Part shown: positions 47,341 through 58,470 of the stretch, piece after piece
Numbering within the stretch: position 1 is the first letter of the stretch
Layout: each line of letters begins with the position of its first letter
DNA from: Syngnathus acus
Lineage: Eukaryota > Chordata > Actinopteri > Syngnathiformes > Syngnathidae
Assembly (NCBI RefSeq): GCF_901709675.1
Contig: NC_051095.1
Location: 12,539,956-12,603,955, forward strand
DNA: 64,000 nt
Reading direction: 5' to 3'
Notes under the pieces: model-generated
Told to the model about the DNA's origin: nothing
Seen by the model: only the letters and a program-made list of their open reading frames with translations
The model's database searches: none
Position numbers and translations under genes: made by a program

Positions 47341-48918
47341 AAGTGTACCTAATAACAGGCCACTTTATTAGGGAAATATCATGGTCAGAGGTCACAGGTG
47401 TCAAGCTCTAGTCCTCGGGCCGCGTTCCAATATGTTTGCCAAGTTACCCTCGTTAAGCACACCTGCGTGAAAAGATTTTGGTCATTTTCACGTTCTGCAG
47501 GAGCTAAAACTTTTCACGCAGGTGCGCTTAACGAGGGAATCACACGGACACTCCATTAGGTACACCGCCATTTTCAAGTGTACCTAATAACAGGCCACTT
47601 TATTAGGGAAATATCATGGTCAAAGGTCACAGGTGTCAAGCTCTAGTCCTCGGGGCCGCGTTCCAACATGTTTTCCAAGTTACCCTCGTTAAGCGCACCT
47701 GCGTGAAAAGTTTTAGCTCGTTTCGCGTTCTACAGTAGCTAAAACTTTTCACGCAGGTGCGCTTAACGAGGGAATCACATGGACACTCCATTAGGTACAC
47801 CGCCATTTTCAAGTGTACCTAATAACAGGCCACTTTATCAGGGAAATATCATGGTCAAAGGTCACAGGTGTCAAGCTCTAGTCCTCGGGGCCGCGTTCCA
47901 ATATGTTTTCTAAGTTACCCTCGTTAAGCACACCTGCGTGAAAAGATTTTGGTCATTTTCACGTTCTGCAGGAGCTAAAACTTTTCACGCAGGTGCGCTT
48001 AACGAGGGAATCACACGGACACGCCATTAGGTACACCGCCATTTTCAAGTGTACCTAATAACAGGCCACTTTATCAGGGAAATATCATGGTCAAAGGTCA
48101 CAGGTGTCAAGCTCTAGTCCTCGGGGCCGCGTTCCAATATGTTTTCTAAGTTACCCTCGTTAAGCACACCTGCGTGAAAAGATTTTGGTCATTTTCACGT
48201 TCTGCAGGAGCTAAAACTTTTCACGCAGGTGCGCTTAACGAGGGAATCACACGGACACGCCATTAGGTACACCGCCATTTTCAAGTGTACCTAATAACAG
48301 GCCACTTTATTAGGGAAATATCATGGTCAAAGGTCACAGGTGTCAAGCTCTAGTCCTCGGGGCCGCGTTCCAACATGTTTTCCAAGTTACCCTCGTTAAG
48401 CGCACCTGCGTGAAAAGTTTTAGCTCCTTTCGCGTTCTACAGTAGCTAAAACTTTTCACGCAGGTGCGCTTAACGAGGGAATCACATGGACACTCCATTA
48501 GGTACACCGCCATTTTCAAGTGTACCTAATAACAGGCCACTTTATCAGGGAAATATCATGGTCAAAGGTCACAGGTGTCAAGCTCTAGTCCTCGGGGCCG
48601 CGTTCCAACATGTTTTCTAAGTTACCCTCGTTAAGCACACCTGCGTGAAAAGATTTTGGTCATTTTCACGTTCTGCAGGAGCTAAAACTTTTCACGCAGG
48701 TGCGCTTAACGAGGGAATCACACGGACACTCCATTAGGTACACCGCCATTTTCAAGTGTACCTAATAACAGGCCACTTTATTAGGGAAATATCATGGTCA
48801 AAGGTCACAGGTGTCAAGCTCTAGTCCTCGGGGCCGCATTCCAATATGTTTTCCAAGTTACCCTCGTTAAACACACCTGCGTGAAAAGATTTCGGTCATT
48901 TTCACGTTTTGCAGGAGC
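47341..48918. repeat. 235-bp tandem array, ~6.7 units
   Basis: Units begin (AAGTGTACCTAATAACAGGC) at 47341, 47576, 47811, 48047, 48283, 48518 and 48754, so the period is 235-236. The last unit breaks off near 48,918. Two unit types occur. Type B (units 2 and 5) has AAAAGTTTTAGCT in the left hairpin arm. Type A (units 1, 3, 4, 6, 7) has AAAAGATTTT(G/C)GGTC. The order A B A A B A A implies a ~707-bp three-unit higher-order repeat. Confidence 0.95.
47683..47772. repeat. perfect 36-bp-arm palindrome in a type B unit
   Basis: Arms 47,683-47,718 and 47,737-47,772 are exact reverse complements (CCCTCGTTAAGCGCACCTGC... / ...GCAGGTGCGCTTAACGAGGG) around an 18-nt loop. Unit 5 has the same pair at 48,390-48,425 and 48,444-48,479. 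Type A units keep only about 28 bp, with one mismatch. Confidence 0.95.
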
Positions 48919-48957
48919 ATACAAAGCGAGGTTCCAATTCTAAAAGCTTATTAAGGC

Positions 48958-49043
48958 ATATGCTCACAACTGGGATCGAACCAGCTTCTTACCGAGCAAG
49001 AGCTTTTGTCACTAACCAGTCGGCTATTTCAACCTGGCAGCCC
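48958..49043 (-). repeat. tRNA-like module, extra middle copy
   Basis: Same module as at 47,063 on the opposite strand; its T stem is decayed (CTGGTTCGATCCCAGT). It lies just outside the tandem array. Confidence 0.55.
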
Positions 49044-49212
49044 TTGTCTGTCTGCACTCTTTTGTACTTATCTTTTGTATCTTTTGATGTGCAGTCCAGT
49101 TCATTAGGGAAAAAGCTCACGGTCATCATGTATTAACACATAAATAATTGCATTTGTTTGTATATGCGTACGCATACAAAGCGAGGTTCCAATTCTAAAA
49201 CCACATTATGGT

Positions 49213-49300
49213 ATATGCTCACGCCTGGGATCGAACCAGGTGCTTACCGAGCAAGAGCGCGTGTCACTAACCAGTAGGCTATTTCAACCTGGCAGCCCTT
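49213..49300 (-). repeat. tRNA-like module, right arm
   Basis: Inverted partner of the left-arm module. The - strand reads TAGCCTACTGGTTAGTGACA and CCTGGTTCGATCCCAGG with a perfect 5-bp T stem. Confidence 0.6.
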
Positions 49301-49718
49301 GGCCGTCTGCACTCTTTTGTACTAGTGATGCGCATTCCCGTTCTTAAGTGAACTGAATCTTTAGAATCGGTTCACTCAAAAGATTAGTTCAAAAGAATCG
49401 TTCACCGAATCATTTGCTACACTTTCTTATTTATTCATTCATTTATTTTTACCTCGTGTAGTGTACCTATTGAAGTGTCCATGAGGTGTACCTAATCACA
49501 GGCCACTTCATTAGGGAAAAAGCTTAAGTGAAAGTGAAAAGTGCCACACACACCCTCACCCCCACTTTCTGATTGGCTGTTTGATCTGTGATGTCATTCG
49601 GACACTCTATTAGGGACACCGCCATTTTCAGGTTTGTTCGCGAAGATTCACGAGTGAGTGACAGACAGCGTTGCTGCTATGCCAGCCGACACACGTTATG
49701 CCGACATTTATTGATTGT

Positions 49719-49903
49719 GGCCACTGTGGCTCAGTCAGTAGAGCGGGTCGTTTAGTAACAGGAGGGGTGGTGGTTCGATCCCAGCTCAGTCACATGTCGT
49801 CGTGTCCTTGGGCAAGACACTTCACACACCTTTCCTCCAGGTCGCCATTGTAAATGAGAAGACGTTCTCAATTGACTTACCTGGTAGAACATTAAAAAAA
49901 ACA
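49719..49903 (+). repeat. tRNA-derived SINE inserted in the right arm
   Basis: GTGGCTCAGTCAGTAGAGCG (A box), GGTTCGATCCCAGC (B box), GTCCTTGGGCAAGACACTTC (core) and TCTCAATTGACTTACCTGG (tail), followed by an A-rich end. The left arm lacks it at the matching position, which marks a later insertion. Confidence 0.9.
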
Positions 49904-50183
49904 TTTGACATCTTAATTTTATATTTGTTGGATTGTAGTTGATGGTGTTATTATACCGAATGTGTTTGTGCTTGAATAAAAGGTTGAAAGAAAAATCCGT
50001 TATGCCGACATTTGTTATTTTGAGGGACACCAACTTGTATAACAACGTAAAACACATATTGTCATATAAAGCAGTTAACCAAATGTCTTATGTTTATGTT
50101 TTAATTGGCGAATATAAAAACAAGGAATAAAACACCAGACAAGTTTTAACATAAATGTTTATTTAGAAATAATAATAGTATTA

Positions 50184-50330
50184 AATATATATATATATAA
50201 AACATATAAAATATATATATATAATATATATATATAATATATATATATATTATATATATATATATACACATACATATATATATACACATATATTTATATA
50301 TACATATATTTATATATATATATATATACT
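50184..50330. repeat. TA/TATATACA microsatellite
   Basis: About 150 bp of nearly pure A/T alternation with TACACATA variants, just right of the inverted repeat. Confidence 0.95.
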
Positions 50331-51127
50331 ATAGTACTATACTGTCATAGTGTGTGTGCACGTGTGTGTGCAGTTAGATCAAATGTATCTCTAACCAAAT
50401 GCTTCACTCTGATTAATTCCACACCAGCTTTGTTGCTGGCAGTTCCTAGTTTATGTAGATTGCAGGCTGTGGTTTCCTGGGTAACTGTCATGTATACTAG
50501 ACATTTTTAATCTGTCAGTGCTATCAATGGCATCCTTGCCTCACCTTCTTGGGTGTCAGTCATTGTTTTGATCCATCAATCCACTGTGTTACAGCTCAGT
50601 ATGCATAGAGGTTTGAATTACCCCAAAATATTCCAGTTTGAGTTGGGGATGTTTTTGCACATTGTAATCTAATGTTCCTCCTGTCTGTTTACATCACTGC
50701 TGTTCATCTCGCATTTGTTTAGGTTTCTCAAATGAGATGAATTCATGGAAAATGATTGGTTTCTGCTGATAGGGTTTAATGCCTTGTAAGAGGAATGACA
50801 CCAATGGACATTTCAAGAAAATAATTGCACCGTTAAATAATGCATGTCTGAGAGTGAGCGCAAGATAAAGGCTTATTAGGGAAAGTTTCTGTCAGGTAAA
50901 GAGAGCTCCTGTTAAAAAGACACACTGATTAGTAGTGAGCAGGTATTTGAAGCTACTGGTGTCCCTGGACTCCCAAGAACTCGAGCGAGGATCCTGCAAT
51001 GGCTTGCAGTGGAGTCATGCAAAGAGGTCTATTTCAGACAACGCACTTGAATGATTATTTAGGAAAATGAACAAATACAGAATGTTGTCGCTGTATCCTC
51101 CTGTGTCCAAAATTGATTGACTTAATA
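50331..51127. other. intergenic, nothing recognised
   Basis: No gene or known repeat seen. Confidence 0.6.
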
Positions 51128-51230
51128 TTTCATCCATCCATCCATCTTCTTCCGCTTATCGGGTCGGGTCGCGGGGGCAGCAGCTTCAGGAGGGACTCCC
51201 AGACTTCCCTCTCCCCAGCCACTTTCACCA
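51128..51230. repeat. fish dispersed repeat fragment, LINE-like end
   Basis: CCATCCATCCATCTTCTTCC then GCTTATCGGGTCGGGTCGCG and GACTTCCCTCTCCCCAGCCA match a very common teleost repeat end. Its LINE nature is from memory only. Confidence 0.6.
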
Positions 51231-52905
51231 CAAATAAATACTACTGGTCAATCCCTATCTGGGCCTGTTACTTTTGATCAATTGTTGACCTAATCTGATC
51301 TTAAAAATGAAAATGATTGTTGTGTTTGCCGATGCAAAGTTGTTGTTGTTTTTTCCTCCTGTAAAGTGCCAATATTGGAGAGGTGAGGATCCTGCCAGCA
51401 ACACATTTACTAAGAACACAGTGCAATAGTTAACTGTGGTACTCACACTCCTCACATCAACATTGATTCATTTTCATGCTAAACTGTGAAATTTCATTGA
51501 CTGTGCTATAGCTAGTGCTAATTCAATTATCATTTTGTCAATGCTGAATGGATGTTCAGTAAAATGGCAGTGAAATGGGAACCCAATAATACAAAACTGC
51601 CAATAAGCAATAAACATGAACTGCTTACTCTGAGTTTTTTAAAAAATTATTAATTACTCATTTCTATCTTTTCTCATTTTTTTTCAAACTATGGTTACAG
51701 ATTTTAATACATGCTGCCTAACTGTCCTATGTAGAGAGAGATACTTGCGAGATGTCTCTGACGCATTCTGCACCATTTATAGCACACAACTCGAGGGTTA
51801 CTATAGCAAAACAGCATTACTGGATGTTCTTGTCTCGAGATTTTTTTTAACTCTCATCCAATAAAATGCAAGATTCTACTTTTTGTGTGATTGAAATAAA
51901 ACTGCTGAATTCTCAAGAGAAAAGGTGTTCAGCGTAAACTTGCTCAAAGTTGAGAAGATCTCAAGAGAATTCCTTTTCCTGTATGCGCTCTTTCTTTCCT
52001 GACTGGTTTTTCTTATTTAATTCTGCCTGGTCACATTACATCACAACACATATCGAGAAAAACTTTTGGCTTCCTCTCTGGCCGAAGGGGTTTGGTGTGA
52101 TTCACACCATTTTCTCAAGTTTAAGTGAGTTTCAAAGAAACAATAGTGTGACTTCCTTGGAAATGTGTCAACTTTGGCGATTGGGGACTTGTACAATGCA
52201 CGTCCCATTTGACCATGTCCACTAGAAATGCCTCCCTTAAAATGTGAGCATTGCAACATAGCAGTCAAAATTCCAATGACGGAGTGAAAATGACAATTTT
52301 GGTTTGGCTTGAAATAATAACAGCCTGACGCTGACGGACAGGTGGCCCGGGTGCTGGCGAATGATAAATGACGGCCCTGCAAAATTTACTGATGCGCTCA
52401 TCTCTGACATGTACATTCCATTGTCAAATCTAAACTAAACTCTCCACAGATTGTCCCTCGATGGTCGGAATGATAGTTAAAATAATTGCTTGTTTCGGAG
52501 TCGGCTGGGCAGGTTACATTACATTCAACTGTTCCCATCTCTGTCTGTTGTGCAATACTTGCATTCATATAGTAACAGGTCTCATCTGTGCACCCATTGC
52601 TGTGTTTTGGATCCTCTTTTATCTAGAAATACTGCAGTCATTTGCACAGCATACCCCTCTGAAATTCCTCGCTTTTTACTGAGGCAGTCATCCCTGCATG
52701 GCATGTCACGCCTGTCTGCAATAATCGTCCTCTCCATGTGGCAGATGATTGCATGTTCAACACTGACCTACAGTTGAGGCTCTTTGGCCAAGTTCTCTCA
52801 CATTTGGAATGTTTTCACACCTGTCCCCTCCTTCATGAGCTCAATTGCTCTACATTAAAAAGGCCAGAACTCAAGATTTAACACTACTAATAGGAAGGCA
52901 AGAGT
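51231..52905. other. intergenic, nothing recognised
   Basis: AT-rich, no recognised gene or repeat. Confidence 0.55.
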
Positions 52906-53103
52906 TCATCCTTCCGCCTTATTGCTTCTTCCTCCTTTCTGACTCGCACCCTCATTATCAATGCATGGTTGCACGTTGTTACCCATTGTAGTGTCAACGC
53001 TTTCAATGGCAATCTGGGAGGGCTGTGAGGGTTGAGGTTTCATTTCATTGCACATTTTTCCCTGCTGTTCCCCAGAGACAGTTGGGGGATTGCTGGGACT
53101 TTC
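52906..53103 (-). other. candidate terminal exon of an unidentified - strand gene
   Basis: Read on the - strand, an acceptor-like GTTCGACCTCAG is followed by 65 codons and a TGA. The product starts ESPSNPPTVSGEQQGKM and runs through KPQPSQPSQIAIESVD to GGRSNKAEG. It is hydrophilic, rich in Q, S and P, and has protein-like codon choice. The pyrimidine tract is weak and I do not recognise the family. A - strand gene facing ctnna1 would fit the expected layout, but this is not sil1 as I know it. Confidence 0.2.
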
Positions 53104-56100
53104 CTGAGGTCGAACACAAAGCCGCTCACCCCAACAACCCCCCCGGCAATGTGGAAAGATTAAGTTCAAGATGGAAATGTTATCATTTTATTTTATATAC
53201 AGAATGCATAGGCTGACTTTTGGCTGTGTGCCATGTGGTTGTGGTTATTATGACACGTTCGAAAATCTTCCATTGGCTTGGCATTCATTTTCATTTCTGT
53301 GGTGAACGTTTACAGTTATTTAAAAAAACATTTGGAAAGAGGAGCAATAAAATAATGTTGCCATGCACTAGTATCCAAGTACTGTGTTGATCTTATTGAA
53401 ATACAGTAAATATTATTTTACACCTGCACATGGAGTGTAGAATGTGGGGGACAAAGTCAATCTTGCTATTTTCAGCCATCAAAAGCTAGCAGCCACAGGA
53501 GAGGCGGGATGCACGGGGTGTGTTTACCACCTGATATTTATTAATTTCACTCGTTTATTGATATCGTTTATGAGCTGTCCTCAAAACGTGGGCAGGGTAA
53601 AACAAACATTTGTTGACTTGATGGAATACACTCTCAAAATTGCTTGGGTCCACATTGGATGAAATTTGGATTATTTATACCCAGCGCATTGGGATTAGGA
53701 TTGAACCCAGCACGTTAGTAAAGATTGTTTAGCCAGCAAAAGGAATGTTACATTACATTACAACTCCATTACACATAACTGTCTAAAATGGTGACCATCT
53801 TGAGCTTTTCAGCCCGCTCAAATCCAATCCTCAAACCAATCTGCTAGATCACAATAATTAACCCAACCTTAAAAGTAACCCAATCTGCTCAAAATCCATA
53901 GCCACCGAGCAAGAGTGTTGAGGGGGGTATTTCATAATCACGTACCTATGAGGAGAGTATGTACCCCCAATGAATTAGTTCTGTTGTCCTCAAAGGCTGC
54001 TGTGGCCGACCGCTTGTTTTTGAAAGAAAGCGTCTGGCTCCCCTCTATTATGGAAAAGGGGCACAAGGGAAATGTTATGCCCAGCTACTTTCAAAGATGT
54101 AGTTGTTGTTGCCTCTGTTGTTTAATATATACTATAGACAATATTTGAATATGACCATAAAATGTGCAGGTGGTAACTCTCAGAAGTATGCTAATGGCCT
54201 TTCTAATGCAATGTGTTGCTGTCAAACACTAAAACTCAATTTGCACATTAATCTACAAGATTAAGTAACAGCAAATGATGTTCATACAACACAACTAACA
54301 AACATGAAATTGAGAACGATGTAATAACCGCTGACTAAATTGTGCTTAATAGTGTAAAAAACAAAACAGTAAAATTAATTGAGCACTGAAATATACTTAA
54401 CCCTCCTCATGAATGCTTGCATCCATGGAATGGAAATTCCTTTGAAAATTTGACCAAGTGTGGCCAAATGTGTGGTCATTAAAATTGTTTTCTTTTAATA
54501 TATGTAAGTCTGAAAGAAATGCTGTCATTCCTCTGTGTTACGTGTGAGGTTATGAAGACATAACGCCTCGTTGTACACTAATTGTGTTTTACACCAGCGC
54601 TGGGATAGCATTTCAATTAGTTATTAACTGAATGTGGCTTTGCATAAAGAACTGACAATTTACATGATTTGACCATAGTCCAGTTAATCACTACTAGCAC
54701 ATGCTCTTGGTCCTTTTGCACCGCACGCTTTATAATCCATGCTAAAACATGGCTGACACAAATGAGCAGTAGCGTTTATTTTCACCTGCAAACTTTTTTT
54801 CGCGTCGTAATTTGCAGCATGTTTTCAGGAAAAGTTTTGCGTCAAGAAAAGCTTAAGTCTTCTGTAGAGCCTTCTGTTTATGAGGGTCATTGTGCGTGGG
54901 CCTTTCTTCTGAGTGATACCGCATTGGTTGCTGACCCAGAATTCAGATGGAGCGTCATGCTTCATAGAATCATTCTGTAATCTACTCAACTGTAGCATTC
55001 AAAGAATTGGGAAAGGAAGGACTATACGGCAGCGTTGACAGATTTCGTATTTGCTGCAAGCATTATCTTTTGCAGTCGGCGGGAGAAGCCAGCAGTTGGC
55101 AAAAAAGGTGCCTGCACTTTGCTGTTGGAGATTTATACGTTAATGATTATCAATATATTCAGATGCAACCTTTTATTCCTTCTTGATGTATATCAAACAT
55201 GTCATTTTCAAGTGACATATTAGATAAATCTGGTTTTAAAGTTACTGCATACCATACTCAAAGTCACAACACAGGGCAGTGACAACATGGTTCAACATGG
55301 GGGCGCAGACTCGCTTCAGATTTTATAAGACGGCATTTGTCAAATATATTCAGGATAATTACATTGTGTGCTGCAATACAAGAAAATGTCGGCACAAATG
55401 TCAATGACAAAAGATTTTACAGCAATAAAAGTTTGCTGTTAGCTATATCGCTCTTAATTACATTTTGTGGGCCCTGACGTGCAAAAAAAAAGGAATTTGG
55501 ATTGCTGCTGTTTCCTGCACTGTGTATATTTGTGCTGTTTTGTTTCATTTTTTTTTTTTAGTAAAATCCTGGTCATAGTGATTACTAATAGTTTTTCTCA
55601 CTATAACCATAGTGTGACATTTTCATAACATTTAATCGGTACTATTTTGATGTGGCTTGCATTGATTGGTCATGGCCAATCTGTCTATTTATGCTGCAAT
55701 CACATTTGCAGATATCTGATTTGAAAAGAGGCCTCATCTGAAAGTCTCCAATTCCATGCACTTTTCTTGTCATTTATACCCCACCCATGTCTGGATTGTG
55801 CAACTTGGAGGAAAATAATGGGAATTGTGCCAAATGAACCATGACGCGTAACTCCAGTCAATGACAATGTTGTCACCAAAGAATGAGACACACTTTAGTT
55901 CTACTGTGTGACCACAGAAACGGGCAAGGTTATGTCTATGGTTCAGCCCCCATCCTGTCTGTATGATGGGATACATGGATGCAGCCCAAGAAGAGTTATA
56001 CTGGCTGAAATTGAGCAATGATCTAATATTTGAAGGGCTGAGGGACAAGTGAGGATGGGAAAACACGGATCCTACAAAATGCAATTTTATGACCCCCTCC

Positions 56101-56739
56101 TGTCACATCGAGTTGCTTTGTCAATTTAGCACTAACAGTGTTGCCTCGGGGCCCTGGCATTGGAGGGAGGGGGGCGGGGGTGGGTTGGGGTGTCTTACAG
56201 ACACACCAGCCTTGGCTCAACCACCCGACCATGCAAGAATCCTTTTCATATCACTTACATCAACAAGTTAATCTTATGAGAATTGCATGAAATCAGAGGC
56301 CTTCAGTCATTTCTCTTTATTTGCAATGCAAGAGTTCTAATTTCAAAAAGGTAGCATGACTCAGCTTTTAATGAAACCTGTCAGAAAGGTGTGAATTTAT
56401 TATAGTTTTGAGTGGTTGAAAATTGCTGTTTCTCATATTTCTAACTCTTGTATACCTTGATGAGCCACTTAAGCTACCGGTATAGAAATACTTCATGCAG
56501 ATTTAGCTTTCATTATCTATTCATGGCTTCACAAATGCCTCGAGATGGGGAAATAATGAACACATCACACTTCAACTAGACTTTCTTATTCTTTGGCTTT
56601 TGATTGGCTTACTGTTCTGCTACTGTATACCAATTTGTGTCAATTTACAGTTTTCACTGCCTTTGTGATTGCTACATTGCTGCATTGGTACCGCTTGTGC
56701 CCAGTAGGATCGCCAATCAAAGGTTACATGAAGTAAATA
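53104..56739. other. intergenic, nothing recognised
   Basis: AT-rich. Short AACCCA/TGGGTT words at 53,640-53,880 may be remnants of the 13,951-type repeat. Confidence 0.5.
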
Positions 56740-58009
56740 CCGTTTTTTTCCGTGTATAATGCGCAAGATTTAACGAATTTATTGTCCTAAAATCCGGGGT
56801 GCGCATTATACATGGGTACAATTTTTTTTCAAATTTCTTTTTTTTTAATTTCTTTTTTTTTTTTTTTTTTTTTTAAGAAAATCATGGTACAACAATTTTT
56901 GAAGAAAATCTTGTCACGGATGGAGTGTGGAAAGGAAGAGGGCGACCAAGTGCAGCTTGTACCAGGGTTCATTGGAGGAACTCAAAACACAGACTTGGTA
57001 AACTAACATAACTCTCTAACAAAACCAACAACAGGACTGACCGACAAAGACGTGGAACAAAAAGACAGGGTGACATTACCAAAGACAGGAACAGAAACCT
57101 GTGTTATTGTCAAATATTGTTGTTTTTTAATCTCCATCGCGGACTGGACGTCATACGGAGGCAGTATCACTGCGCATGCGCACTATGGATCCGATGCGAA
57201 TAGTCCTCTTCTCTTCTTGACTGACAATGAATGTGATAGTTTAATACATACAATCAGCAAATAACAAAATACGTATTACAGGTAATATTTTATTTCACAA
57301 CACTTTGCCTTGTTCCTTTCGTCTCTGCTGTTCACTTCAAACACGCTCCATACGAACGCAATGCTCTCGTATCAGACGCTTGCTCGATCACCTGCTCGTT
57401 TGCTGTCACAATGTACCCTACACAAATCCGAAACATTTGTTGCGGCTCCGAGTCACGACGAGGGGCAAGTTTTGGTTTCCAAGGGTGTTTTTATTCCTCT
57501 TCAACTTCTCTCCCATACAGAGCCGCCTTTTTCACATGTCCGCACGTCACTTTCCTCTCTTTTCATTTTAACCTAACTGATCGCGGTGGTGCCTTTATGG
57601 GCAGTCGGAGAAATCAACGCCAACAAAAAAAAATACATCCAGCCTAGTTAAGACCATACCAAAGACTATAAAAATGGGACCCATTGCCTCCCTGCTTGGC
57701 ACTCAGCATTAAGGGTTGGAATTGGGGGGTTAGATCACCAAATGATTCCCGAGCGCGGCGCCGCTGCTGCTCACTGCTCCCCTCTCCCCCAGGGGATGGA
57801 TCAAAATCACACGGGGATGGGTCAAATGCAGAGGACAAATTTCACCACACCCAGATGCGTGTGTGACGATCATTGGGACTTAAAACAAAAAAAACAAAAA
57901 AATTTGGGTGCGTATTATACATGGGTACAGGCTTTTTTCCAGCATTGACATGCCGTTTTTAGGGTGCGTATTATACATGGGGGCGCATTATACATGAAAA
58001 AAAAAACGG
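56740..58009. mobile_element. 1.27 kb TA-flanked non-autonomous DNA transposon
   Basis: The left end CCGTTTTTTTCCGTGTATAA then TGCGCA and the right end GCGCATTATACATG then poly-A and CGG form inverted repeats. The subterminal motif GTGCG(C/T)ATTATACATGGG is present at 56,799, 57,907 and 57,965. TA flanks lie at 56738-56739 and 58010-58011. No transposase remains, and a SINE-like repeat is nested inside. Confidence 0.8.
57652..57880. repeat. dispersed fish repeat nested in the TA-flanked element
   Basis: ACTATAAAAATGGGACCCAT, GCACTCAGCATTAAGGGTTG, TGCTGCTCACTGCTCCCCTC and GGGTCAAATGCAGAGGACAA are consecutive landmarks of a common teleost repeat, recalled from memory. Confidence 0.65.
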
Positions 58010-58415
58010 TAAATAACCACTCACAACTAAGGAAAAATTAGTTTTCCTAATGTCAAATTCACACCCTTTTACAGTTTAGACCAGTAGACAGCCAGGCTAT
58101 TTTGCTTATCCCATTCAATGTATTGGCCTGCAGCCTGTATGGTGTATTGATGCATCAACTCAGGCAAAGGTTTAACCTTTCAGTTGAAAATAAATTACTT
58201 TAATCTTCAGGATCCCCTGCAGATCAAGCCCTATTAAAAAGACTGTTTTCAGTCCAAAAGCAACACACTATTGTGCCATCAACTCAAATTAGAATTCTGG
58301 TGCGAGAGACTGTTAGCATACTCATCACTATTTTAATGCCAGAAACAAAGCCACTTACAAACAAAAGACGATTTATGCTCAATTTATGCGTATGGAATTA
58401 GGTGCCCAAAGTCAG

Positions 58416-58470
58416 CTGCACGCCCGTGACCCTCGTGAGAAGAAGCGGTTCAGAAAATGAGATGGATGGG
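58416..58470 (+). repeat. short SINE tail fragment
   Basis: CACGCCCGTGACCCTCGTGA then AAGCGGTTCAGAAAATGAGATGGATGG matches the extreme 3' tail of the fish tRNA-SINE. Confidence 0.6.

Larger units (their letters stand above)
46432..50107. mobile_element. 3.7 kb long-inverted-repeat composite element
   Basis: The left arm 46,432-47,226 is the inverted copy of the right arm 49,138-50,107, apart from a SINE in the right arm. Paired landmarks: ACATTTGGTTAACTGC / GCAGTTAACCAAATGT; GGCATAACGTGTGTCGGCTG / CAGCCGACACACGTTATGCC with minor changes; GTCACTCACTCGTGAATCTT / AAGATTCACGAGTGAGTGAC; AGTACAAAAGAGTGCAGACG / GTCTGCACTCTTTTGTACTA. Between the arms lies a 235-bp tandem array. There is no open frame for a transposase, so this looks like a foldback-type non-autonomous element or a rearranged repeat cluster. 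Confidence 0.8.

Noticed and set aside
47148-47342. - strand open frame at the array edge
   Set aside because: Repeat sequence of the inverted-repeat element, which recurs with shifts elsewhere.
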